DNA of 64,000 nucleotides from Cyanobacteriota bacterium SRBZ.bins.94.201705. Lineage in GTDB: Bacteria > Cyanobacteriota > Cyanobacteriia > Cyanobacteriales > Cyanobacteriaceae. Where the stretch lies: NCBI GenBank assembly GCA_030549855.1, contig JAUQQP010000039.1, positions 40,866-104,865 on the forward strand, in the 5' to 3' direction. Below the pieces are notes generated by a model that saw nothing but the letters and a program-made list of their open reading frames with translations, was not told where the DNA came from and searched no databases. Position 1 is the stretch's first letter, and the number at the start of each line of letters is the position of its first letter. Below are positions 8,415 through 16,974 of the stretch, piece after piece. Position numbers and translations under genes: made by a program.

Positions 8415-9386
8415 GCCCTTTTTAATTGTTTTCTAGGTAATCTTAACCCAGAAATCTACCCTATCTTATAGAAACCTGTTAAAAATTTTATCCTGTCTGG
8501 CTTCTCCCTATGGGGCTTGCTTCTCTGTCCCCCTGCTTCTGCATTGCCTTTTTCCTTGCTTAAATTCAATTCCTGCCCTTATTTTCTCCATTATTCCTCC
8601 CATTAGATAACTCATATTATTTTAAAATATTGACTGGTCAATTGTCTATTATCTCGGCTATTTTAACTATATTATTTTCGCTTTTATTCCCCTTATCCCA
8701 ATCATTTAATCCCATTTATTCTCTTTCCCAAATAAACAAGCTTATCCTTCCATTACTTCTGTCTCCATCCTTTTGCTTTTTAGGCTTCCTCCTAGTATTA
8801 ATCCCTCTTATCCCTCTTCAGGCTATCTACCGCCTAACCCTCCATTTTTCTCTGATTTAAATTCTTCACTATCTCGTTCAAAATTCCCTCCTTTTTCCCC
8901 AAATATTTCCTGGTATCAACAGCTAGAAAAAATCCTCCTTTGTAATCCTATGCCTTTTTATTTCTCTTTTATATTTTCTCTATCTACCCCCAAGAATACC
9001 GGGATTTATCTTAGAAAAATTGATTCCTTACTAGCTTCGGAATTAACTCCCAGCGAAATTTTCTTCCCCCTTTTGGCTTTTTGATAATTTTAAATCCTTC
9101 CTAGGGCATTTATTTTAAGATAAATCTGGGGTTTATGTTATTATTTAATAATAGTAGTAAAATATAGAGTAATAGGTACCTTAAAATTTCTAAACCTATA
9201 ATAGCTGAGGGGAATAGGAGAAAGAAAATGGATTTATATTTGAGAGTTAGGAAAGAAAGAACAGGGCAAAAATTTTCCAAGAAAATGAAGAAAGATTGTC
9301 CGAGGGAGAGAAAGGGAGGCGGAGTTATTCTGAGGGAAAAAATTTCGCTAGAATTAAAAAAGAAAATTGGGAAGGTGAGGGAATAC
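8415..9386. other. Long pyrimidine-rich intergenic region with a doubtful reading frame
   Basis: Almost 1 kb between the divergently oriented prenyl synthase relative and nadK. It is strongly C/T-rich on the plus strand. Around 8507-8550 lies a GGGGCTTGCTTCTC segment similar to the dispersed GGCTTGTC hairpins. Two overlapping plus-strand frames exist: 8630-8860 (76 codons, very hydrophobic) and 8773-9084 (103 codons, Ser/Pro-rich). Joined by a frameshift they would make a membrane protein of about 150 aa, but composition alone explains both. The part from 9085 to 9370 is AT-rich and probably holds the nadK promoter. Confidence 0.5.
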
Positions 9387-10310
9387 GTGCGGCTACAACA
9401 GGTGATTATAGCCTATAAGGCTGAGGAGCCAAACAGCAAAAAATGGGCAGAAAGATGCGCCTTTGAGTTGGAAAATCGCAATTGCAAGGTAATGTTAGGG
9501 CCAAGTGGCATTAAAAATAACCCTTATCCGGTATTTTTAGACTCAGCAAAGCAAAAAATCGACCTGGGAATCGTTTTTGGCGGCGATGGAACAGTTTTGG
9601 CAGCAGCACGTCACTTGGCACCAGAAAACATCCCTATTCTAGCAGTAAATGTGGGGGGACACCTAGGCTTTTTAACCGAACCTTTTGAATTATTTGAGAA
9701 TACAGAGGAAGTATGGAGACGATTGGAAAATGACTTGTATGCGGTGGAAAGACGAATGATGTTAGAGGCAAGGGTGTGGGAGAGGAATCAAAACAATGAG
9801 GTGGTAGCAGTAAGTGAGCGGTATTACTGTTTGAACGAGATGTGTGTCAAACCAGGATATTTGGAAAGAATGCCCACCTGTCTTTTGGAAATGGAAGTAG
9901 ACGGAGAGGTGGTAGATCAGTACCACGGTGATGGTTTAATTGTAGCTACGCCAACCGGGTCTACCTGTTACACCGCCTCCGCCCATGGCCCTATTATACA
10001 CCCAGGAATGAGTGCCATCGCCGTAACCCCCATTTGCCCCCTGAGTCTATCCAGTCGTCCCCTTATTTTACCACCTCGTTCTCTTGTTAGCATTTGGCCC
10101 TTGGGAGATTATGAAACCCAAAACAAACTCTGGACAGATGGCGTACTAGCTACTACAATTTGGCCAGGACAATGGGTACAGATAAAAATGGCAGAATGTC
10201 AAGCCCAATTTATTATCCTCCGGGAATTCTATTCATTCTACCAAACCCTCAGGGATAAGTTACACTGGGCAGGGACACGTATTCATCACAAAAACAACCG
10301 ACGTCACTAA
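9387..10310 (+). CDS. nadK: NAD(+) kinase
   Basis: Phosphorylates NAD+ to NADP+ in the cytosol. The GGDGT motif occurs in VFGGDGTVLAAARH, followed by NVGGHLGFLTE and the ATPTGSTCYTASAHGPI region of the C-terminal domain, all diagnostic. I choose the GTG at 9387 (preceded by GGTGAGG about 7 nt upstream), giving 307 aa, the length of the Synechocystis homologue. The frame stays open to an ATG at 9228, but that adds 53 Lys/Arg-rich residues unlike the family. The product resembles the Synechocystis Sll1415-type kinase. The order nadK, psbP-like, maf is as in other cyanobacteria. Confidence 0.93.
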   Translation: MRLQQVIIAYKAEEPNSKKWAERCAFELENRNCKVMLGPSGIKNNPYPVFLDSAKQKIDLGIVFGGDGTVLAAARHLAPENIPILAVNVGGHLGFLTEPFELFENTEEVWRRLENDLYAVERRMMLEARVWERNQNNEVVAVSERYYCLNEMCVKPGYLERMPTCLLEMEVDGEVVDQYHGDGLIVATPTGSTCYTASAHGPIIHPGMSAIAVTPICPLSLSSRPLILPPRSLVSIWPLGDYETQNKLWTDGVLATTIWPGQWVQIKMAECQAQFIILREFYSFYQTLRDKLHWAGTRIHHKNNRRH

Positions 10311-10392
10311 AACCCCCCACCCCCTGGATATTTCCCCGAGACAGCAAAAATGGGATAATAACTCCAGGATAGTCCATCAAAGAGAAGAAAAT

Positions 10393-10953
10393 ATGTTTAA
10401 GTCCTTTTTCCTTCGGATAGTAGCCTCCCTCATTATAGCCCTTAGTTTATGTGGCTGTGTTTCCACCACGGCTGCTGGTTTAAAGGCATATGTGGATGGT
10501 GCTGACGGCTATCAATTCCTTTATCCTATTGGTTGGATACAGGTAGACGTAAAAAATGCTAACCAGGGGGTAGATGTAGTTTTCCGGGATTTGATAGAAA
10601 GAAGTGAAAATCTGAGTGTCGTTATCAGCCAAGTAGACAAAAATATCAAATTAGAAGACTTGGGTAGTCCTTCTGACGTAGGATATCGTTTTATGCAACT
10701 GGTTAACCAAAATCCCAACAGTCAAATTGAGGCAGAATTGATTGCCGCAGAGAAAAAAGAGGAAAAGAAGCAGAACTATTATCTGTTAGAATATAGGGTT
10801 AAACAGCCTGATGGCAATTATCGTCACAACATAGCCACCGTTGCCACCAAAAACGGCAAACTTTACACCTTCAATATTTCTACCACCGAAGCCCGTTGGT
10901 CTCAAGTGGAAAACCTGTTTAAAACCATGGCTAAGTCTTTTTCCCTCTCCTAG
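10393..10953 (+). CDS. PsbP-family lipoprotein (CyanoP)
   Basis: A 186-aa lipoprotein of the PsbP fold. The signal peptide ends in a lipobox-like LSLCGC with the lipidated Cys near residue 22. The domain begins [17 protein letters not shown], the canonical PsbP opening, and ends [15 protein letters not shown]. In cyanobacteria CyanoP is a lumenal, membrane-anchored photosystem II assembly factor rather than a stoichiometric oxygen-evolving subunit. It lies between nadK and maf, and the maf start is 14 bp after its stop. Confidence 0.9.
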   Translation: MFKSFFLRIVASLIIALSLCGCVSTTAAGLKAYVDGADGYQFLYPIGWIQVDVKNANQGVDVVFRDLIERSENLSVVISQVDKNIKLEDLGSPSDVGYRFMQLVNQNPNSQIEAELIAAEKKEEKKQNYYLLEYRVKQPDGNYRHNIATVATKNGKLYTFNISTTEARWSQVENLFKTMAKSFSLS

Positions 10954-10967
10954 GGTTGCCACCAGTT

Positions 10968-11582
10968 ATGATTAAGTTTGTACTTGCTTCTGCCTCCCCT
11001 GCCAGGAAAAAGCTACTAGAAACCGTGGGTATTAACCCCATCGTCACCCCCAGTGACTATGATGAATCCTGCGTCAGCCTCTCCAAACCCTATGATTTAG
11101 CCGCCACCCTAGCAGAAAGAAAGGCCACTGTGGTTGCTAAACTCTACCAAGATGCCTTGGTGTTAGGGTGTGACTCCCTTTTGGAAGTAGAAGGACAAAT
11201 CTATGGTAAACCCTCCGACGCCAAGGAGGCCATCTCCCGTTGGCAACTGATGCGTGGCAAGAAGGGTCTACTTTATACCGGTCATGCTTTAATAGATACT
11301 ACCCAACAAAGAAAAATCGTCCGTTGTGCTGTAACTGAAGTGTATTTTTCTAATATCACAGACGCAGAAATTGAAGCCTATGTGGCTACAGGTGAACCAC
11401 TTAGGTGTGCCGGTTGTTTTGCCTTGGAGGGGAAAGGGGGATTGTTTGTGGAGAGGATTGTGGGGTGTCACAGTAATGTGATTGGCTTGAGTCTCCCCCT
11501 TCTGCGTACCATGTTAGCAGACCTGGGTTACACTGTTAGTGACTTTTGGGAAGAAAAATCCCTCAATTGTGGCGTAAACTAA
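10968..11582 (+). CDS. maf: Maf family nucleoside triphosphate pyrophosphatase
   Basis: A 204-aa Maf/YhdE-type house-cleaning pyrophosphatase that hydrolyses non-canonical or excess NTPs to NMP. The [11 protein letters not shown] loop at the N-terminus is the nucleotide-binding signature. [17 protein letters not shown] supplies the catalytic Asp, and [18 protein letters not shown] is the conserved C-terminal block. I take the ATG at 10968, which starts directly with [11 protein letters not shown], over the TTG at 10956. It is the third gene of the nadK-psbP-maf run and is followed after 25 bp by two proteins of unknown function. Confidence 0.92.
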   Translation: MIKFVLASASPARKKLLETVGINPIVTPSDYDESCVSLSKPYDLAATLAERKATVVAKLYQDALVLGCDSLLEVEGQIYGKPSDAKEAISRWQLMRGKKGLLYTGHALIDTTQQRKIVRCAVTEVYFSNITDAEIEAYVATGEPLRCAGCFALEGKGGLFVERIVGCHSNVIGLSLPLLRTMLADLGYTVSDFWEEKSLNCGVN

Positions 11583-11607
11583 TTGGCGTCATCATATAGG
11601 AATTGTT

Positions 11608-11913
11608 ATGAACACTCTAGAACAAGTCCAGGCTAAAATCAGAGAGGGTAAAATTGAAGAAGCTAAGGCTATTGCTTTTGCCTCTCTTCTTAGAATCGAA
11701 ATTGAAACCAGTAGTACTCTTGATGATAAATCCTCTTGTTGCCGGAGTATTATTGACATTTTGGAAAACCAAATCGAGCATCATTTAAAAGATGAATCTC
11801 TCACCCAGCTGCATCTTCAAGAAGTACAAAAATCCCAGGAATATCTGGTTAAAAACAGTAAGACTTTTCAACATTTGCTATCCTGTTTGCAAAAGATTGA
11901 TGAGATTATTTGA
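11608..11913 (+). CDS. Hypothetical protein, helical, paralogue of the next gene
   Basis: A 101-aa protein with no family I recognise. It is predicted to be almost entirely helical and contains a Cys pair (SSCCRS). Its first 45 residues (KIREGKIEEAKAIAFASLLR, then IEIETSS) align by eye with the beginning of the next gene (LLKEGKNREAFLLALSNSLQ, then TIKTASS), so the two are tandem paralogues that share an N-terminal domain. No signal peptide or membrane segment is visible. It lies 25 bp after maf and 32 bp before its paralogue, implying co-transcription. Confidence 0.7.
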   Translation: MNTLEQVQAKIREGKIEEAKAIAFASLLRIEIETSSTLDDKSSCCRSIIDILENQIEHHLKDESLTQLHLQEVQKSQEYLVKNSKTFQHLLSCLQKIDEII

Positions 11914-11945
11914 GATAACTTTCTGAGGCTACAGGGAGAAGAAAA

Positions 11946-12758
11946 ATGAGCAGCTATGAGGAATTTAGAGAATTACTGAAGGAAGGGAAAAACAGGGAGG
12001 CATTCCTTCTGGCTTTAAGTAACAGTCTCCAATTGACCATTAAAACCGCTTCCAGCAAAACCCAACTCTCCCTAGAAACTCAAATCAATTTACTGAAGGG
12101 AATAAGCAACATAATAACCAGCCCAGAAGCTGTCAAAAATCCAAAAACTCCCCTGGAAATAGAGGTTATAAAATTTCACGAAGCACAAAAAAAACAGGCG
12201 TATCAAATATGGCGAAAAAATAGAGAAACCCTGATAAAGATATTTCAAATAATCACAGGCAAAGACACGGAAGAAGGCGTAGAAACTGAAACAGAGAGAT
12301 ATGAGGGGGAAAAACAAGAATACCAACAGGAAATACACAGTTGGCTAGACAGGATAACAGACGACATTTTAGGGGAAGAGGAGGCAATGGGAGGTGAGGA
12401 AAGAGAAGAAACCCTTTCGGCAGAAAAGGAAATTGCCCATAATAACGGCGTGTATAGGGATTCTAGCACCTCTGTGCCGAAATTGGAATTAGAAGCAGAG
12501 GAAGAGGAGATGATGATAGAAGCAGCTGCGACATTGGAATCGCCAATGGAATTGGAGGAGGAAGAGGAAGGAGGAAAAGAAGACAAACCAGAAGTAGAAA
12601 TAGAAATAGGGGAGGAATGGGAAGAATGGCTAAAAGAAGATGAAGACGAAAACTCCTCTCACCAGCATCTAGAAGAAATCGACTGGCGTGAGGAAGATTG
12701 GAGTGAGGGGGAGGAGGAGGGAGAAGAAGGAGGAATTGGGAGTAACCACAAAAGTTAA
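11946..12758 (+). CDS. Hypothetical acidic protein with a shared N-terminal helical domain
   Basis: A 270-aa protein of unknown function. Residues 1-100 are a helical domain related to the preceding gene. From about residue 105 the chain becomes extremely Glu-rich with few hydrophobic residues, probably disordered. The annotated frame ends with EEGGIGSNHKS. Within the GA-rich final codons another frame opens that encodes a clear membrane helix (see 12703-12837), so the full-length product may be a tail-anchored acidic protein and the present stop the result of a frameshift in a purine tract. The DNA here is strongly purine-biased. The start ATG is preceded by AGGGAGAAGAAA. Confidence 0.65.
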   Translation: MSSYEEFRELLKEGKNREAFLLALSNSLQLTIKTASSKTQLSLETQINLLKGISNIITSPEAVKNPKTPLEIEVIKFHEAQKKQAYQIWRKNRETLIKIFQIITGKDTEEGVETETERYEGEKQEYQQEIHSWLDRITDDILGEEEAMGGEEREETLSAEKEIAHNNGVYRDSSTSVPKLELEAEEEEMMIEAAATLESPMELEEEEEGGKEDKPEVEIEIGEEWEEWLKEDEDENSSHQHLEEIDWREEDWSEGEEEGEEGGIGSNHKS

Positions 12759-12837
12759 CATCACACCTCCCTGGTTTATCTTGTTACTCCTCCTGTTGGC
12801 GGCTACCATAAGTTATCTGATTGTCACAATTAGCTAA
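12703..12837 (+). CDS. Possible membrane tail: frameshifted C-terminus or small overlapping ORF
   Basis: From a GTG at 12703 (another at 12688) a frame different from the upstream gene encodes 44 aa: a basic/acidic head, a linker, then a hydrophobic helix WFILLLLLLAATISYLIVTI ending at the TAA at 12835. The helix is continuous and lies mostly beyond the stop of the acidic gene (12758), so it is not a shadow of that gene. Two readings are possible: a separate small membrane protein, or the original tail anchor of the acidic protein displaced by an indel in the GGGGGAGGAGGAGG tract. I favour the second. Confidence 0.45.
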   Translation: MRGRRREKKEELGVTTKVNITPPWFILLLLLLAATISYLIVTIS

Positions 12838-13019
12838 GCCGACTATTCCACTTCATTTCCTCCATCTCAATCCCAGGCAACTCATTTAAACCGGAAAAGA
12901 AGCCAGCCATTTTTTTTTTTGTAATTTTCTTGCTCACCCGGGATATTTGAGTTATCATCAAATAATAGGAAGATCTCCCTAGAGGGGGGTTATTTTTTTT
13001 GAGAGGGTAATAGGAAGAG

Positions 13020-14945
13020 ATGGGCGATTTATGGACTATTGAAGACAGCAGAAAATTATATCAAATTGAAGGCTGGGGTCATCCTTATTTTGATATAAAT
13101 GAAGAAGGACACGTCACAGTTGCGCCTCGAGGTGACGGCTACAAAATCGACCTATTCCACCTAGTAGAAAGCCTCAAGAAAAGAGATATTCATCTTCCTC
13201 TACTAATTCGCTTTTCTGACATTTTAGCTGACCGCCTCCACCGACTACACCAATGCATGTACAACGCCATCGACCGTTATGGCTATCAAAATGTTTACAG
13301 AGGTGTTTATCCAATAAAATGTAATCAGCACCGTCAGTTAGTGGAGGCATTGGTAAAATACGGCAAACAGTACCATTTTGGCTTAGAAGTTGGCTCCAAG
13401 CCAGAGTTGATGATTGCTTTAGCCACTTTAGATGTGGATAAAACCGGCGAAACCTTGTTGATTTGTAATGGCTATAAGGATGAAGATTACCTTGAAACCG
13501 CCCTTTTAGCCCAGCAAGTAGGCCATAATCTAATAGTAGTAATTGAGCAAATAAACGAATTATTTACTATACTAAAATTGAGCGATAAATATGACCTAAA
13601 ACCTCAGTTAGGCGTCAGGGCAAAATTGCAGACAAAAGGGACAGGGCACTGGGGAAACTCTACAGGAGAAAAGGCAAAATTTGGACTTACTATTCCCGAG
13701 ATTGTAATGGTAGTGGAACATCTGCGGCAAGAGGGAAAATTAGACTGTTTGAAGTTATTGCATTTCCATATTGGCTCACAAATATCCTCCATTGCGGTAA
13801 TAAAAGATGCTATTCGGGAAGCAAGTCAAATCTATGTGCAATTGTATACCATGGGCGCCGGGATGAAATATCTAGACGTAGGCGGGGGTTTAGCAGTAGA
13901 TTATGATGGCTCAAAAACCAACTTTTATGCCTCTAAAAACTACAACATGCAAAATTATGCCAACGACATTGTAGCGGCAGTGAGGGATGCCTGTGACGCA
14001 AAAGATGTGCCCCATCCTATCTTAATTAGTGAAAGCGGAAGGGCAATTGCCGCCCATCATTCCGTTTTAATTTTCAATGTAGTAAACAGCAATAACCCTC
14101 TGCTAAACATCCCTATTTCCAAACCAGAAAAAGCCCACCCCGTCTTGCGTAATTTGTGGGAAACCTATCATAGCATTGACGAAACCAACTATCAGGAAAT
14201 GTACCATGATGCTATCCAGTTTAAGGAAGAGGCGATTAGTCTATTTAACTTCGGCTATTTAACTCTGGCCGAAAGGGCACAAGCTGAACAATTGTACTGG
14301 GCTTGCTGTCAAAAAATATACCTAATTACCCAGAATGAAAGCTATGTTAGTGATGATTTAAATGACTTGCAAGATTTAATGACTTCCACTTATTACATCA
14401 ATTTGTCTGTATTTCAATCCGCTCCAGACACATGGGCCATAGACCAACTTTTCCCAATTCTTCCTATTCATCGCCTCAACGAAAAGCCTACTGTAAAGGC
14501 AATTTTGGCTGATTTAACCTGTGATAGTGATGGTAAGATTGACAAATTTATTGACCTTTTAGACGTAAAACATGCCCTAGAATTACATCCTCTGGAATTA
14601 AATGGAAGCCCCCCAGAAGAGAGAAAATTTAAGCCCTATTATTTGGGTATGTTTTTGGTGGGGGCATACCAGGAAATTATGGGCAACCTCCACAATCTTT
14701 TTGGAGATATAAATGTCGTCCACATCGAAAGTAATGGGGATAGCTATAACATCAAACATGTTGTCAAGGGCGACACAGTAACAGACGTCCTAAAATATGT
14801 AGAATATTCCCCCGAAGATTTGATGGAAAAAATGCGTTGCCTGGCAGAAATGGCCATATCGGAAAGAAAAATTGAAATCGAACATTCCCAACGCCTCCTG
14901 AAAAATTATGAGCGAAACTTGCGTAGTTATACCTATCTAAGATAA
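13020..14945 (+). CDS. speA: Biosynthetic arginine decarboxylase
   Basis: A 641-aa PLP-dependent fold III decarboxylase converting arginine to agmatine, the entry to polyamine synthesis. The barrel carries the PLP lysine in VYRGVYPIKCNQHRQ. The strands HFHIGSQIS and YLDVGGGLAVDYDGS follow, and SESGRAI precedes the second domain. The C-terminal CDSDG motif (residues near 500) is the usual cysteine-containing active-site loop contributed across the dimer. Length matches SpeA of E. coli and Synechocystis. Its leader (12838-13019) holds a T-run, and the start follows GAGGGTAATAGGAAGAG. Monocistronic by spacing. Confidence 0.95.
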   Translation: MGDLWTIEDSRKLYQIEGWGHPYFDINEEGHVTVAPRGDGYKIDLFHLVESLKKRDIHLPLLIRFSDILADRLHRLHQCMYNAIDRYGYQNVYRGVYPIKCNQHRQLVEALVKYGKQYHFGLEVGSKPELMIALATLDVDKTGETLLICNGYKDEDYLETALLAQQVGHNLIVVIEQINELFTILKLSDKYDLKPQLGVRAKLQTKGTGHWGNSTGEKAKFGLTIPEIVMVVEHLRQEGKLDCLKLLHFHIGSQISSIAVIKDAIREASQIYVQLYTMGAGMKYLDVGGGLAVDYDGSKTNFYASKNYNMQNYANDIVAAVRDACDAKDVPHPILISESGRAIAAHHSVLIFNVVNSNNPLLNIPISKPEKAHPVLRNLWETYHSIDETNYQEMYHDAIQFKEEAISLFNFGYLTLAERAQAEQLYWACCQKIYLITQNESYVSDDLNDLQDLMTSTYYINLSVFQSAPDTWAIDQLFPILPIHRLNEKPTVKAILADLTCDSDGKIDKFIDLLDVKHALELHPLELNGSPPEERKFKPYYLGMFLVGAYQEIMGNLHNLFGDINVVHIESNGDSYNIKHVVKGDTVTDVLKYVEYSPEDLMEKMRCLAEMAISERKIEIEHSQRLLKNYERNLRSYTYLR

Positions 14946-14953
14946 ACTAAACC

Positions 14954-15041
14954 GGGGAGGAGACAATGGACCACCATATACAGGATAATAGACAGGATAA
15001 ATGTAACAAAATTAACAGCAAACACCATAAGTCTCCTCCCC
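14954..15041 (+). promoter_or_regulatory. Perfect 11-bp inverted repeat in the M16 gene leader
   Basis: GGGGAGGAGAC (14954-14964) pairs exactly with GTCTCCTCCCC (15031-15041) across 66 nt. The left arm is a strong Shine-Dalgarno sequence placed ahead of an ATG at 14966 that opens a short frame running into the downstream gene; the right arm lies 12 nt before the start codon at 15054, which has no Shine-Dalgarno of its own. The stem could therefore control ribosome access. Confidence 0.4.
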
Positions 15042-15053
15042 CAGACAAAGACT

Positions 15054-16514
15054 ATGAAAGTAGCAAACAAAAGCAAAAAAAGACGATGGCATTGGCTGGC
15101 GATAATCGCCGTTTTTGTTATAATTGTATTTTATAGTAATAAAGCCAAAGCAGACGTAATACCAGGATATAAGAGGCTGAAATACCCGCCGCTGGCACCA
15201 ATTACCATACCCAGTTATGAGCGGTATCAGTTGGACAATGGTATGGTAGTGTATTTAATGGAGGATCACAATTGGCCCCTGGTAAGTGGCAGTGTGTTGA
15301 TAAGAATGGGCTCAATATTTGAGCCTCCCTCTCAGGTAGGGTTAGCAGAATTAACTGGGGAATTGTTGCGTTTAGGGGGCACAGTCCACTACTCTCCCGA
15401 ACAGTTGAATGCTATACTGGAACAAAAGGCAGCGTCTATAGAAACCAGTGTTACACGCACCTCGGCTAGCGTTAGTTTTTCCAGCCTAAGTTACGATATA
15501 GACACAGTATTGCCCATCTTTGCGGAAATTCTTCAGTCGCCTCGTTTTGACAATCAACAGTTAGAATTGTTAAAAACCCAAGTTCGTGGTACAATTGCCC
15601 GTCGTAATGACTATCCTGGGGATATTGCCAGGAGGGAGTTTGCCAAGTTAATATATGGCCAGGATAGCCCCTATGCCAGGGTGATAGAATATGTGCATTT
15701 GGATAACATTCAAAGGGGGGATATAGAAAGATTCTACCGCCAGTATGTACGTCCGGAGGCGATGATTTTAGGAATAGTGGGGGATTTCGATTCAGCCAGG
15801 ATGAAGCAGTTGATTCAAAAACTATTTGCCTCTTGGCAGGGGGATGTCACTGTAACGCCAGATTATAATACCAGTGAGCCTCGGCAGGTAACTAGCGGCG
15901 GGGTATTTATTGTCAATCGCCCACAGTTAACTCAAAGTAATATTCTACTAGGGCATATAGGGGTAAAATTAAACGACGCCAACTATCCCGTCTTGAGTGT
16001 TATCAATGGGGTATTAAACGGTTTTGGAGGGAGACTGTTTAAGGAAATTCGGAGTAGACAGGGGTTAGCCTATTCCGTGTATGGTAGCTGGCAGGCTAAC
16101 TACGATTATCCCGGCGTATTTGTTGCTGGAGGGCAGACAGGAAGTGAAACCACAGCCCAGTTTATAACATCCATTCTAGAACAAATCCAACGACTTCGCA
16201 ATGAGCCCATTACAGAGACAGAATTGAGTTATGCCAAGGATTCCATTCTCAACTCCTTTGTCTTCCAATTCCAACATCCCTCTCAAACCCTTTCCCGTCT
16301 GATGACATATGAATATTATGGGTATCCCCAGGATTTTATTTTTCAATACCAACAAGGTGTGAAGAATACCAGCAGAGAGGATGTTTTAAAAGTAGCGCAA
16401 AAATATTTTCAGCCAGACAAGATTGTCACCCTCATAGTAGGCAATGAAAATGCCATCAAAGCCGACTTAATCACCCTTGGCAAAAACATTCAGAAGATAA
16501 ACATTACTAACTAG
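15054..16514 (+). CDS. M16 (pitrilysin) family protein without zinc motif
   Basis: A 486-aa exported or membrane-anchored M16B homologue. Residues 13-28 are a signal anchor. Two M16 halves follow (about 55-220 and 235-480). The position of the zinc motif HxxEH reads GLAELTGELLRLGG (96-109), with Glu, Gly and Glu in place of His, Glu and His, so it cannot bind zinc in the usual way. The second half keeps the family segments GRLFKEIRSRQGLAYSVYG. In bacteria such inactive chains usually pair with an active partner encoded next door, but none is adjacent here. It is likely the non-catalytic subunit of a heteromeric protease or a chaperone-like chamber. Confidence 0.85.
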   Translation: MKVANKSKKRRWHWLAIIAVFVIIVFYSNKAKADVIPGYKRLKYPPLAPITIPSYERYQLDNGMVVYLMEDHNWPLVSGSVLIRMGSIFEPPSQVGLAELTGELLRLGGTVHYSPEQLNAILEQKAASIETSVTRTSASVSFSSLSYDIDTVLPIFAEILQSPRFDNQQLELLKTQVRGTIARRNDYPGDIARREFAKLIYGQDSPYARVIEYVHLDNIQRGDIERFYRQYVRPEAMILGIVGDFDSARMKQLIQKLFASWQGDVTVTPDYNTSEPRQVTSGGVFIVNRPQLTQSNILLGHIGVKLNDANYPVLSVINGVLNGFGGRLFKEIRSRQGLAYSVYGSWQANYDYPGVFVAGGQTGSETTAQFITSILEQIQRLRNEPITETELSYAKDSILNSFVFQFQHPSQTLSRLMTYEYYGYPQDFIFQYQQGVKNTSREDVLKVAQKYFQPDKIVTLIVGNENAIKADLITLGKNIQKINITN

Positions 16515-16535
16515 TAGCAACCGGTTAGCCGCCAG

Positions 16536-16918
16536 CCACTAGTAAACAAATCCTTCCCCTACAAGTGGTAGACTACGGCCAGTAGCAAACAAATCCCCTC
16601 TCCTCCCGACACCGGGTAACAGGTGGTAGACTGCGACTGGCTGGTGGCAAACAAATCCTTCCTTTTAGACAACTAGACAATGGATGATAAGTGATAGACA
16701 GCTACTAGCAGCCGGCAGCAGACGAATCCCCCTCTCCAGTAGCAAACAAACCCTCCCCACGCTAGGTAGTAACTTGCCAATAACAAACAAATTCTTCTCC
16801 CCAGGATAAATGGTTGGCGACAGTCTAGTGGCAAAAAAACCCTTTTTTCGGATAACATGACTGAATAACAGGGGAGGTGGTAGACTACGGCCAGTAGCAA
16901 ATAAATCCCCTCTCCCCG
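16536..16918 (-). repeat. Degenerate interspersed repeat array (about eight units)
   Basis: The 460-bp gap after the M16 gene is filled by about eight degenerate copies of a roughly 40-bp unit. On the minus strand each has a GGGGATTTGTTTGCTACTGG core; most are followed by a CCGTAGTCTACCACC-like arm. Core positions are near 16541, 16581, 16646, 16708, 16741, 16784, 16830 and 16900. Copies at 16565-16603 and 16877-16915 are almost identical over 38 bp while the rest diverge, as in old tandem duplication with recent copying. No gene is supported here. A promoter-like TTATACT precedes the next gene. Confidence 0.75.
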
Positions 16919-16974
16919 CTGAGGCGGTTGGCCCCCAGGCTAACATAACAGTTACAGGGATTGTTATACTAGTC

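Noticed and set aside
9228..9386. Upstream ATG extension of nadK
   Set aside because: The extra 53 residues are Lys/Arg-rich and unlike the family; the GTG with a good Shine-Dalgarno at 9387 fits the expected length.
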